Assembly (NCBI GenBank): GCA_008477525.1
Contig: SPDT01000003.1
Location: 2,108,001-2,172,000 of the forward strand
Source: Hypomyces perniciosus
Taxonomy: Eukaryota; Ascomycota; Sordariomycetes; Hypocreales; Hypocreaceae
Direction: 5' to 3'
DNA length: 64,000 nt
Shown here in pieces: positions 39,174 to 50,357 of the stretch. The position numbers and the translations under genes were made by a program. The notes under the pieces were generated by a model. That model made no database searches, was not told the origin of the DNA, and saw only the letters and a list, made by a program, of their open reading frames with translations. How positions within the stretch are numbered: the stretch's first letter is position 1; the number at the start of each line of letters is the position of its first letter.

Positions 39174-40250
39174 AATGGTACTACAAACGTCTCCAGATCA
39201 ACTTTTCCAAAGGCAGGCACAAGAAGCTGAAGAGGCTGGCGACTGATAACCAAGAGCTGGAGGAGATTCTCGGGTACAGCGAACGCCTTATCCCGATATC
39301 TGATCGGAGAGAGGCATCGGAGAGAGACGTTAGAGCTTGTCGCGCTTCTTAAAAGGTTCGCTAGAATGCCTATGGTGTACACAACACCTTCGCACGTCGG
39401 TGGAAATGTAGAAACCACGGCCATCGCCATGGGGCACACCTAATTGTGCGCACCGAACGTGATGATCATGATCGATTCCGGAGGTGATTTAACTTGGACA
39501 CCAAAATCAGAAGAGGCCGTGATTCAACCAAAGAAAGCACAAATTTGACAGAATCGAAGGAAATCAGTTATGGAGCAGGAGAAATTTGCACAGGGCAGAG
39601 CAAATTTCATTCATTGGGTGCCGTCGAGCTGTCAGGGAAAGAAATTGTCCCTCTAGAAATCATCGATTTCATTTGATCAGACAGAGTGTGTATCTTGGAC
39701 AGCCTCCCTCTATAATAGAGGACGTTTAAACTGCAGTAGAGAATTTCTACATAATAATCCTTCTCTGAGAATGGAGAAATACATAAAGCATTACTAAAAG
39801 CTAGGATAAGTGAATGGCGCAACTTTGCCTTGTGGATCGATAATAGAAAATAACGTTATGAGATGTAGTTCAACTCGGTGGCATCCAATGGGTGGCGTTT
39901 AGAAAAATGAGGTTGTGGCGCAGATACGCCACAAGTGTAACGCAACTCCGATTTCGCACATCCTCAAAGTCAAGATTGTGCAACTGTTTTACTTGCCACC
40001 GGAACGCTGTAGTTTAAGGCTTGTTGGGGTCGGTTGTCATCTAAAACAATACGTTTTCTCACTTGCTGTTGAATGAACCACATCCAAGTTTCTGTATTGG
40101 TCTCCTTATTTCCCTGTAGGCTGGTTGGTATGAGGCATTGTGGGGGATTGGCGAATAGAAGGCGTCGGATTTGCATTGGCCACAGTGCAATTTACTGGTT
40201 CTGCGTTCGGGCACGGTGAAGCCATCCCTCTGTGGCAGAGGTGCCGAAAA
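39174..40250 (+). pseudogene. Broken gene resembling fungal DUF7580-type helical proteins
   Basis: Plus-strand translation from 39,174 gives a helical, basic segment (WYYKRLQINFSKGRHKKLKR, then LATDNQELEEILGYSERLI), then in another frame LELVALLKRFAR and back to AYGVHNTFARRWKC. This order (helical region, then a Cys-containing strand ending in H-x-A-H-L) resembles the N-terminal part of fungal proteins with a DUF7580 domain, often found with HET or STAND-type genes. At least two frame changes and several stops break it. Later parts up to 40.2 kb cannot be followed with confidence. It lies just upstream of the homoaconitase gene on the same strand. Confidence 0.5.
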
Positions 40251-40334
40251 GTCGGTCTTGCGATGAGTCTTGGTACAGTCCTCTTTGTAACATTCGATTC
40301 CGCCTTGCTAGGGAGCTCTTATCTTGAGCGCAAT

Positions 40335-42901
40335 ATGTCGCTCAGAGCAGTGAGCAATTCTTAGACTCATTGAGCCAGATCTCCCCAGAATGCTAACTCT
40401 CCCAGGTCGCGACAGCCTCGTGGGCTCGATCGCTCCGCCATGCGAGCTGTCGCATCTCGACTCAACGCCTATTAAGCCAACGTCTTCCGCGTACCGCATT
40501 CTACGAGCCCCGATCCCGCCGTTTGATTACCACTACATCCTCCGACCGCGCGACAGCTTCGTCTGCCCAAGGCCAAGGGACCGAGTTCTCCTTCGCCGAT
40601 ATCCTTACCGAGACAAAGACCCCACAGAACTTGACGGAAAAGATCGTTCAAGCCCACGCTGTCGGTTTGCCAGAGGGAAAGGTCGTTCGGAGCGGCGACT
40701 ATGTACAGATTGAACCTCACCGATGCATGAGTCATGACAATACGGCAGCCATCTTGAACAAATACCGATCCCTAGGCGCCAAGCGCATCAAGAACCCCAA
40801 CCAGCTTGTCTTCGCGATCGACCATGACGTCCAGAACAAATCGGCATCCAACCTGGCCAAGTACGAAAAGATTGCTGCGTTTGCGAAGGAGCAGGGCGTT
40901 CCACACTTCCCGGCAGGTTATGGTATCGGGCACCAAGTCATGGTAGGCAGCCCCACTATGAATCAGGTTGTGATGGCCATGGATAGTAACAACCCACTAG
41001 GTCGAGGAGCTCTTTGTCTGGCCAGGAAAGATGTGCGTCGCCTCGGATTCGCACTCCAATCATTATGGTGGCATTTCTGCACTGGGAACAGCTCTTGTAA
41101 GGACGGATGCTGCTGCTATATGGGCTACGAGTCGCTCATGGTATGTCAAGTTCGCGATGTAGTGAGAATCCCTTCTAATGATGATGTCATGAAACAGGTT
41201 CAATCTGCCTCCTGTTGCTCTGGTAACTTTTACGGGGACATTGCCCGAAGGCGTCACCGGCAAAGATGTCATCGTTGCTCTTTGTGGCCTCTTCCCTACG
41301 GAAGTCCTTAACCACAGTGTCGAATTCACTGGCTCGGAGGAGACCATGGCCAGTATCTCTGTAGACAACAGACTTACAATTAGTAATATGTCGACTGAGT
41401 GGTCTGCACTTTCTGCAATGGTTTGTTCTAACCCTATAACTTGATATATATCGCATCCCATCTAACGTTTTGCGTTGAACAGTTTCCCGCGGACAAGACT
41501 CTGGAACGCTGGATGCGATACAAGGCCACAGAGGCAGCCATGTCTCAAGACCGCACGACTAAGGAGCGAATTACGCATGAGAAAGTCGATGAGCTCTTTG
41601 CCAACCCACCCCGAGCCGATCAAGGGGCGCAGTACGCGAAGAAACTCTACCTAGATCTTTCCACCCTCTCGCCCTATATTTCGGGTCCTAACTCTGTTAA
41701 AATTTCAACGCCGCTTGCCGACCTCGAACCAAAGAAGATTCCAGTGAACAAAGCATATATTTTATCTTGCACCAACAGTCGAGCTTCTGATTTCGCTGCG
41801 GCCGCCAAGGTCTTCCAGGATGCTGCCAAGGCCAATGGTGGTAAGGTCCCCAAGATTGCAGATGGTGTCAAGCTGTATATTGCCGCGGCTTCGATCCGTG
41901 AGCAGGAGTTCGCCGAAAACGAAGGCAGCTGGCAGACTCTACTCGAAGCCGGAGCCATCAAACTCCCAGCATCATGTGGGCCCTGCATTGGACTGGGAAC
42001 CGGACTGTTGGAAGAGGGCGAGGTGGGCATCTCTGCGTCGAACCGCAACTTTAAAGGTCGCATGGGAAGCCGGCTGGCACAAGCATACCTTGCTAGCCCT
42101 GAGGTTGTGGCTGCCAGCGCTCTCAACGGCGTGATCTCAGGCACAGGGGTGTATGAGCCCCCAGCAAACTACTCTGGTGTGGATTTTGGGTTTGGCACCG
42201 GCTCAGCTAAGACCCCGGAAAGCGAACTTGGCAATGTTTTGGATCAACTCGAGTCGCTCATCGACCGGGTTGAGTCATCTGCGGGTGACGATACGTCGAA
42301 GGTCGCTACTAAAATCCTCCCGGGCTTCCCAGAGAAGATTAGCGGCGAGATTATATTCCTCGATGCCGATAACCTCGACACCGATAACATCTACGCTGGC
42401 AAGTACACATATCAGGATGACATGACAAGGGAAGACATGGCGAGGGTCTGTATGGAAAACTATGACCCGGATTTCGGATCAGTTGCCAAACCTAATGATA
42501 TCCTTGTCTCTGGGTTCAACCTAGGGTGCGGGTCGTCGAGAGAGCAAAGTGCAACAGCACTTCTTGCCAAAGACATTCCACTGGTAGTGGCGGGCAGCCT
42601 CGGAAATATCTTCTCCCGAAACAGCATCAACAATGCTCTTCTGGGATTGGAAAGTCCTCGTCTCATTGAGCGCCTGCGCGCTACGTTCAAAGACAAGATT
42701 CTCACGCGAAGAACGGGCTGGACTTTGACGTGGGATATCAAGCGAAGTGTCATCGAGGTGCAAGAAGGCCCCGATGGCGAGAAATGGGAGGAGAAGGTTG
42801 GCGAGTTTGCGGAGAGCTTGCAAGATATCATTGCCAAGGGCGGCCTAGAAAACTGGACCAAGCATGAGATCGCCAAGATGGAGGCAGAGGCAGGCAACTG
42901 A
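40335..42901 (+). CDS. lysF: Homoaconitase, mitochondrial (Lys4/LysF family), 5 exons
   Basis: Exons 40,335-40,349, 40,406-40,942, 41,001-41,140, 41,198-41,420 and 41,483-42,901 give 777 residues, the usual length. The tiny first exon (MSLRA) is supported by GTGAGC, a GCTAAC branch site and CCCAG; it joins an Arg-rich, acid-free mitochondrial presequence (up to [10 protein letters not shown]). Family: aconitase-type 4Fe-4S hydrolyase that converts homocitrate/cis-homoaconitate to homoisocitrate in the alpha-aminoadipate lysine route. Cluster Cys: [12 protein letters not shown], and two in [13 protein letters not shown]. Swivel-domain substrate motif [12 protein letters not shown] is present; also [11 protein letters not shown] and [13 protein letters not shown]. 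The segment [18 protein letters not shown] departs from the GGxGCLGTPIVRTDAA I recall as usual, so this may be a paralogue rather than the housekeeping copy; the symbol is therefore tentative. Confidence 0.9.
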
Positions 42902-44325
42902 GCAAAAAGCGGGAAAACTGGGTGTATATTTTATTTTATAGGATTAGTGTGGCATGAAAAGAAACATCTACAATCTCATGGGAACATGCATTGGGAAACT
43001 GAGCAGGTTTGGTGCGGCTGCTGGTAAACAGTGGAAAGCAATTCTAGTCTCATGTGACCCTTACCGGGTAGGGCCAAATGACTGTTCCCGTTTGGCACGT
43101 TTCGTTTGGTCTCTGACAATCGACTACCTAGGTACCTATAGGTACTTGTCAGCCAGGGACGGTTCCGTGCCGACAGGGATTGTGGCACCCAACCTTGTCT
43201 TGGCAGCTTGGACCTGCAGAGGCACCAAGTCGCATCGAGGTTAAAGGAGGCAGGGAGGGATCCGTCCTGAGACTATTATCCTAGTGTGGCATACAGCTAA
43301 TAAGTCTGATTTGACAATCTTGAGAAGTGTCTTGGAATCAGCAGGATATTTTGATATCTTTCCGCCTGACGACAACTGTATACCTTTAATCCATATTCTT
43401 CGCCCGAATCTACCTAAGCTTGGACAAAAGCTGTTTCCTATGAGACTCGAAGTCTTGTTCGCCATCATGTATGTATCCCCGGCATCACTTGATCGGGCTC
43501 AATCATGAGGCGCTCGTCGACTGTCAACAGACGCGACTGGTCTGTAAGTATATCAACCTTGAGTGGGGTGTCATTATAGGATTGTGGTGCGGCCTGCGAG
43601 AGGTCCCAAATAGGAGACTTGTATTCTTTAGAGACCATGCGCTGCTGAGTCGTCATGAGATTTCGCCCAGAGGTAACTGTCGTGCCCGTAGAAGAGATTC
43701 AGTCCGCCAGGGTCTATTTTAGCCTGCAGCTGAGATTCCTAAAGAGGCGATGGATGAGTGCCTTAAGGCTAACGGCGCGATCCACACAAACGACATCGCC
43801 AGATTTGAACCTGAGGTTACAGGCACCCAAATCAGGCGACAAAGGAGAGTCGGCGAAAAGCCTGGCCACTACGGATTATGTTATGCTCCAGCGCTTCGAG
43901 GAAGGTATACGAGTATGTGCTCTGTACTGCAGGGGTCTTCCACGGGTACCCTTCACAGCGCATGAGTTGAAACGTGGCTTATGAGGGGGAGGTGTGTGTG
44001 CATATAGACGGCGCGATTTGTCCGGCTATACGGAGACGAAGTCCGTTTCTCAATCTCAAAACGGTACGGACGGTACGAAACGGTCGACATCAATAAGCTC
44101 CGACAATCGGTAACACCCACATAGCCTGTCTAGACCAGAGTAAATTTGCGTCAGCTATTTTTTACATAATAAAAATAATATGCTATTATAGAATATAGGA
44201 AAATTGTTAACTATAGATTATTATCTGATGACCTTTCTCATATTTATTCCTATGTATGCTATCTTTCATTACTATCAAGACTACCAGCGTGTCTAGGAGT
44301 AGATGTAAGGCGCAACTCTCATTGG
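42902..44325. other. Spacer without recognisable gene
   Basis: Frames up to 109 codons (plus 43,655-43,984) are present with no recognisable product. From 44.14 kb the sequence becomes AT-rich for about 100 bases. Probable homoaconitase 3' untranslated region occupies 42,902 to about 43,050. Confidence 0.45.
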
Positions 44326-44329
44326 TTGT

Positions 44330-44700
44330 CAAAGGAGTTCGTTGACCTCCAAAATCAGGGGCCTGTGTCTCCATTCTTAGAGGCGCCGGCGTTAAAAAAT
44401 GACTGCGCTTGAACAGAAGACAAGAACTTGACGGGACCCCGAATTTTCCACTACCTATGGTCGTATGTGCTTGGCGATGGCTTCAGTCAACTTATTATGA
44501 TCCCCTCTCAACATGATCTATAAAGAACACCAAAAATATCAAAAAACATACAACAGCCGGTGTTCGCTGGTGGTCACCCACCCAACTACTAATCTACCTC
44601 TTATTGGCTTGACTATGGGAGAGCGGACGGGATCCCGTATATTCCAATAGATATGGTCGTATGTGAATGTCCGTCTCTTAACCCACATTATATCCGCACC
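44330..44700. repeat. Dispersed unclassified repeat, copy and partial second copy
   Basis: Shares with 51,635-51,930 the stretches GACCTCCAAAA, ACTTGACGGGACCCC, TTTTCCACTACCTATGG and GGTGGTCACCCACCCAA, in the same order and orientation. At 44,618-44,665 the motif GACGGGATCCCGTATATTCC followed by ATATGGTCGTATGTG is also found at 54,352-54,398, so a second piece of the family follows in tandem. No coding capacity. Confidence 0.65.
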
Positions 44701-44716
44701 AAAAGAAACAACAACA

Positions 44717-45513
44717 AAATGGCAAAAGAGAAAGACTATCCGGGACTATTATATTGACACTGTTGTTGATATTGCCGCAGCCAATTTGGATTCGGCGAAA
44801 GTCAGTGATGTTAAAGAGATCAGTAAGGAGTAGTTAGAAAGAAATAAAGCAGTAGGTAATACTAAGGGTCACAAGCTTGGTTCCATTTATTGCTTAGGCA
44901 CCTAGGCCTATAGATCTAGTAAAGAACTTGTGAGTCACCCCAACATTATTATCCCTGGCGCCGCCACTATGCCAACGACCTTTATTATATAGCAGGTCAG
45001 TCTTAAGAATTTAATCCTCGCCTCTGTAAATATTGTTAATATTACAACCCTGCGACCAGCATTAATCTACAGCCACGAATATACTATTTGGAACTGCCTT
45101 TATTCACCCACTTCTTTAAGCGGTTAAAAGGGATAGTTTAGATACTATTCAGATCCTTTTAAAGGCCAATGCAAGGCTAGGTCTTATTCACGTCGAAATA
45201 TTGCAACAGGGTTCCAAAAGACCATTAAGGGGCTATCATTAATTATTAGTGGTTCTATCATCCTATTTTTAATCTAGTCATCAGTGAAGAAAGCATAACC
45301 AGCATTTTCGAAGCTTTAGCTGCGACCTGACAATTCAAGGGCCAGTATAAGCTGGTCGGGCCTGGCGACGATTTATTTGACGAAGCGATCTATACGACTT
45401 TACGCGGATCATCATCTAGTGTAAAGCAGTTATTGGGCTGGCAGCCAACGAGGTTGAATAGCTTCATCGCGGATATGGATCTGTATGCTTCCACATTTTC
45501 ATCTCAGCATTGA
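44717..45513 (+). pseudogene. NAD-dependent epimerase/dehydratase-like gene, dead
   Basis: Plus-strand reading gives VSDVKEISKE-stop-LERNKAVGNT, then HKLGSIYCLGT-stop-AY, IIIPGAATMPTTFII-stop, TTLRPALIYSHEYTIWNCLY, and after a frame change QYKLVGPGDDLFDEAIYTTL, SVKQLLGWQPTRLNSF and ADMDLYASTF to the stop at 45,511. These segments, in this order, match extended short-chain epimerases (late Rossmann part and C-terminal substrate domain; RPALIYxxE is a family hallmark). Three in-frame TAG codons (44,831, 44,903, 44,990) interrupt it, one at a place where Trp is expected (GTW), plus at least one frameshift, and the N-terminal NAD-binding GxxGxxG region is missing. RIP-like G-to-A or C-to-T change is a plausible cause. 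Confidence 0.75.
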
Positions 45514-45849
45514 CCTGACGCCTCATGGATGTTTTTGTTGGCATGTCTACTGTCATGACGCCCTTCTTGTACCATGGCAGGTCAAGAATTCACGTACATG
45601 TTATAAGCGAATGGGTCTATGATAAGGTCGAACGATTCTACGCAGTCAGCATATGCAGATAGGGATGCACAAACTATATTTTTTGGAGAGGATGGCAGGC
45701 GGTATGTCAAGTAAAGAAAGCCCTGGGAATACAGTCTGAATCTATTGACAAATTGAAAACATTGTTGTCTTCTTGCTACTTCAAAAGCAGTTAATGACAA
45801 GACTGCTAATTTCATTAACTCCGCGCACCCGAGCCACAGTAATACAGGT

Positions 45850-47030
45850 TTACTGTTCCTCTTCCATGCTAATCAACACCTTTATTGCTCCGCTCTTCCT
45901 CGCCTCTTTTAAAGTCTTGTACGCCTCCTCAATATCCGTAAAGTTGAAACCTAGTTAAAGTCGTGAGTAAATTAATCTCCGAAATATAACGAATAGTTAG
46001 GATAACCCACGATGAGTGATAAGCTGGGCAGGTTGTAGTTTTCCCGACTCGACTAGCTTCAACAGGTTTGGCGTCGACATTGTATCAACAAGGTTCATTG
46101 TAATTGCTTGTTGATAGAAGTTATTAGCCGCTAGCTCCCCTCTTATCCATGGCTTCCAGTAAGCGGGTAACACTTACTGATATTCCTATGCCAGAGGTCC
46201 TGCATATGGATGTCCGCTTTTGTACCATAGACACCAATATTCGCAAGTACGCCTCCACAGGCAAGCAACTGCTGGGCTAGCTCGAATGTCGCTGGAATCC
46301 CAACTGCTTCAATAACGACGTCGGAGCCCTTTCCGCCCGTAAGTTCCTTCACCCTGGTCACGGCGTCCTCGTCGCTGTTATCGATTATATCACTGGCGCC
46401 AAGTTGCTTTGCCTTCTCTAGCCTTGTTGAGTTATGGCCAACAACAATAATCCTAGAGGGCGAGTACATTTGTGACATCATTATTGCAGCTAGGCCAATA
46501 GGCCCAGCCCCTATAATAGTGACTGTTGAGCCAGGTTGGGGTTTGCTACACTGAATGCCGCATTCCAATGCTGTGGGGAAGACGTCGCTGAGCATCACGA
46601 GCGATGCTTCATCGACTCCGGCAGGGATCATATGAAGACTAGTGTTGGCGTGAGGAACACGAACATATTCCGCCTGTGTACCGTTAATGGAGTTGCCGAG
46701 TATCCAGCCACCTGCGGTGCATTGACTGAACATGCCCTTGCGGCAGTATTCGCATACTGCGCAGCTTGATATACACGAGATCAAGACATGATCCCCCCGT
46801 TTGAATCGAGTGACAGATGGGCCCGTTGCATGAACTATACCAACACCCTCATGGCCTAGAACTCTTCCAATTTGTGAGGTGGCTACATCGCCTTGGATAA
46901 TATGCAAGTCTGTGCCGCATATAGTCGTGTTCGTGAGTTTGATGATAGCGTCAGTGGGCGCTTGAATGACAGGGTCTGGAACATCCTGAAGGGAGACGGA
47001 ATTAGCGGCGCTGTATATGAGGGCCTTCAT
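45850..47030 (-). CDS. Zinc-dependent medium-chain alcohol dehydrogenase (3 exons)
   Basis: Reading the minus strand: exons 47,030-46,178, 46,106-46,011, 45,950-45,850, giving 349 residues, the normal size. Introns of 71 nt (GTAAGT...AAG) and 60 nt (GTGGGT...TAG, with CTAAC) restore the expected ending NITITMNLVDT, then THRFNFTDIEEAYKTL. The start MKALIYSA was chosen because it is the family N-terminus; an upstream in-frame ATG at 47,135 would add an unlikely basic extension. Catalytic zinc ligands: Cys in TICGTDLH and His-Glu in GHEGVG. Structural zinc Cys cluster: CISSCAVCEYCRKGMFSQC. NAD(P)-binding GAGPIGLAA. It probably oxidises or reduces secondary or small alcohols/aldehydes; substrate unknown. 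It is convergent with the dead epimerase gene. Confidence 0.92.
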
Positions 47031-47324
47031 TCTGATGAGGATATGATTTTGGTGGCAGTGGGTGAATGACAATATGCGAATCTTGTAAGAGCACGATAGG
47101 GTGCATCTTATACTGCTGGTCACCCACGTGCGCATTTATATCATAGCATGCAAGTTTAAAGCGGGTCATATTTGTCGCGCTGACCAGCTGCTATCCTTCA
47201 TGAATTACTGTTTCGCGATACAATATTGGCATTTAGAATATGATCTATCACTCATCGTCGGCATACGTGTTGCACTCCTATGGGACTACAGTGGGTCTTT
47301 TCTTCTTTATAGTCATAACCAAAG

Positions 47325-47332
47325 TAACGTTG
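47325..47332. repeat. hAT-like target-site duplication, left
   Basis: TAACGTTG, identical to 50,350-50,357. Eight base pairs is the length made by hAT transposases. Confidence 0.85.
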
Positions 47333-50300
47333 CAGCGCAGCCGTCAAGTCAAATCCAATAAGTCAAATACCCGTTGGTGGGTCCTCTGGAAACCAACTAA
47401 AAGGACTTCGCCTTTTAGTTAGGCACAAAATTCATAAGCCACCACTAAAATCGAGCCACCTTGGCTTTCCCCTTAATTAGTTCAATTTACACTGTAATCT
47501 CCACGTAACCAAAATAATAACCTATATTGACCGACCATTCGCCATTATAACAACCCAAATCAACGCTTTCAAAGCCGCTGCTGCTGTAATAGCTGATTGC
47601 GATCGCCCTCTTCGCCTAAGTGTAAGAAAGCCTCTTTCTGTTCGCGCTGCCGCTATCAAATTCGGCGTCAGTCGGGCAAGCGTAATCTAAGCCGTCGCCT
47701 CTTTTAACCAGGCTAATCTTTATCCCCTCTCTCCCGGGCAGCCACAAGCCCTAACAGACAATGAAGATAACTCCCTTATTGCGTATATTGGCTAGCTTTA
47801 ATAAAGCGGATTCCCTGTAACTAAAATACAGGTTATAAGCGCTGCCAATAAACTCTAATAACAATAAAACCTAAACGCGCCTAACCTTAATAAAATATAG
47901 TATTTTAAATAGCCTAAAGACTACCTAAAAGTACAGAAAACCTATATTAAAGCTATTAATAAAGCCCGTAAGTCCTTTAAGACTTTAAGTATTAAAAATA
48001 TCAAAACTTTCTTTAAAAGTTTATTAAAAATAATTATAAAGTATTAAATTAGCCCTTTAAAATATTAAAATAAATATAAATATAGGATTTAGATTAGCTA
48101 TCTTTAAAAGAAAGTTTATATTATTATTATTTAAGCAATGCATTTACAGTAACCTAAAATCCTTAATCTAAATAACCAGGAATCCTATATATTTATTATT
48201 ATAGTAAATGCTAATAAAGTATCTATTCTACTTTAACTTATATTTAAGACTTTCTTAACGAAAAGTTAATTAAAGGCTAAAAGTAATAAAGGTATCCGCT
48301 TTACCTACTCGCTTACTAGCTTTAATAATAGTAAGATTGCCCTTAACTAGATTTATTATTTTAATTCCGACTTTTAGGAAATGTTAGTATAAGCTAAATA
48401 ATCTGGATATAGTCTCGCAGAGTAGTTTAAATATAATAAATAGCTTTATAAACCTAAAATATTATCTTAAGTTTATAAAAAGCCCCCGATTAAACGGCTA
48501 TATAAAGAACGAATTTACTAAATTTTAATTATTAATAGCTTTATAGGCTATATAAACCTTAAATTTATTAAATATTATATTAAGTTTAATATTATTATTA
48601 TAATCTTCCCGCTTTACTTAATATATATTCTTTAACCTTTTAATATTAGCATTTTCTAGCTATTAGAAAACGCATATTAAAAAGTACTATAAAACTCTCT
48701 ATTTAATAGTAACTTTACTTTTCTTTACTTTAACTTTATCTTTACTTTTCAGAAAATATATAATAAAGGCTTTATAGCCTTTAATATTATATCAGGATTC
48801 AAGAAAACTAGGATATTCCCTTTAAATAGTAACCCTACTATAACACGGCTTCTTTATAAACAGCAAAAAATGCAGGCAGCCATTAATCCTGCATACAGCT
48901 CTTTACTCCTAAAAGAAGGCCACTTTAACTAAGCTGCAAATACAATATAATATATTTAAAACCGCTATTCTAATATTTTAAACTCGCTAACCTATAAAGG
49001 TCTTCGTTAAATAAGCCTTATCGTTATAAAGGCCATCACTATCAAGTTATATATGAATTATTTTATTATCAATCGAAATCGCTAGATGAAAAAACTCTTA
49101 GGCATATAGAAATATAAGAGAATTGTTTAACTAAACAGCTAATTTATTATAAGCGTCAGTCTTAAAAAAATCCGCCGCCGAAATACAGTAAACAGGAAAA
49201 AAAATATAGAAAAGCAGAAAAAGCAGTAACTTTAAAAGGCTAAGCGCTATATTTATATAGAGATGGATAAACTAAGGAAACAGTAGTATAAAGATAAAGT
49301 CTATATTATTAATAGCCGCAAAAAGACTTTAACTTTTAAGCAATAGCTTAATTATATAGGAAAAAAGGATAAATTCCTGCCCTTTAAAGTTTCTTATAAA
49401 TAATTCGCCGACTTTCTTAACTAAAAAGAAAATAACTTTATTATTAATATAATAAGATCTTAAACTCCCTATACTAAAAAAGTTATCCGCTAAGCCTTTA
49501 AACGACTATTAATCCTCGATCAAATATTAAAATACTTTTAAGAAAGTAAAGATAAAAGTTTTATTAATATTTATCTAAAGCCTTTTTATAATAAAGATAA
49601 TAATAATAAGCTGGTCAAGCCTATGCAAAAGACTATACAAAAGACTATACAAGAGGCCATGCAAGATTAAGATTATACTGATAATAATAATAACAAGGAA
49701 ATAGAGATACTGTTATCGCCACCAGTAACAATTATTACAAGCTGGCCTAAAAAGCTATAAAAAAAGATATAAAGGGAAATAGCTGCTTAGCGCGCTAAAA
49801 GGGATAACCCTAAACAGTAATATAGTTGTAATCTAGTATTTAAATATAATAATACTATATAAAATTCTATACTTTTCACTTTTTTATAATAAAATGGCCT
49901 TAATTGAAATAGAAAGTATTTATATACTAATTGGGTGGCTCGATTTTAGTGGTGGCTTACGAATTTTGTGCCTAACTAAAAGGCGAAGTCCTTTTAGTTG
50001 GTTTCCAGAGGACCCACCAACGGGTAGTCAAATATTAAAACAAATTAAAGGTATCGCTATTACATCAGCAAAGCAAACGATAATTGGTTTATTATTTGGC
50101 TATTTAGTCAAATCTAGGGTAAGTGCACGGATCCGGAATATATATATTCCGAGGATTGTAGATATTCCGGAGGGATTATTTAGTCCCGAGAAAGCCTTCC
50201 TATCAGTACGTACCTCGGTACGTATTGATTCGGTAAAATAAAACTAGAAATAGCTTAACCTATAAAAATATTACTTCTTTCCTAATTCAGAAAAAAAAAA

Positions 50301-50349
50301 CTTCAGCGTTTATAATATATTTAACTTGTTTGACTTGACGGCTGCGCTG
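47333..50349. mobile_element. hAT-like non-autonomous element, split by a pogo insertion
   Basis: Terminal inverted repeats of 21 bp start CAGCGCAGCCGTCAAGTCAA at 47,333 and mirror it at 50,329-50,349. Outside are exact 8-bp direct repeats TAACGTTG. The TIR beginning CAG plus an 8-bp duplication is characteristic of the hAT superfamily. Without the 2,655-bp pogo element inside, the element is only about 360 bp: 37 bp on the left and about 325 bp on the right (50,025-50,349), with no transposase, so it is a MITE. A 115-codon frame across the right junction (49,894-50,241) is an accidental product of the nesting. Confidence 0.85.
47370..50024 (+). mobile_element. Fot1/pogo DNA transposon, 2,655 bp, RIPped transposase
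   Basis: TIRs of 91 bp (47,370-47,460 and 49,934-50,024) differ at a single base; both are flanked by the dinucleotide TA, the mariner/pogo target. Each TIR holds a perfect 10-bp hairpin stem (AACTAAAAGG / CCTTTTAGTT around ACTTCG). Plus-strand translation with stops shows a pogo-type N-terminal region: FKAAAAVIADCDRPLRLSVR, AAAIKFGVSRASVI-stop-AVA, then LTDNEDNSLIAYIG and SGFPVT, i.e. the tandem HTH DNA-binding part. The DDE part further on is too mutated to place its acids. CAG and TGG codons have become TAG, so it is inactive. The near-identity of the TIRs against the eroded interior is notable. Confidence 0.9.
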
Positions 50350-50357
50350 TAACGTTG
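50350..50357. repeat. hAT-like target-site duplication, right
   Basis: TAACGTTG, exact copy of 47,325-47,332. Confidence 0.85.

Noticed and set aside
41674..42144. 156-codon minus-strand frame
   Set aside because: Antisense shadow of homoaconitase exon 5.
43655..43984. 109-codon plus-strand frame downstream of homoaconitase
   Set aside because: Overlaps a second open frame and shows no motif or splice signals.
24362..47030. Secondary-metabolite gene cluster including homoaconitase and alcohol dehydrogenase
   Set aside because: No backbone synthase, P450, transporter or cluster regulator is visible between them, and the intervening DNA is transposons and pseudogenes.
49894..50241. 115-codon plus-strand frame
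   Set aside because: Crosses the pogo TIR and the hAT-like arm; created by nested insertion, not a gene.
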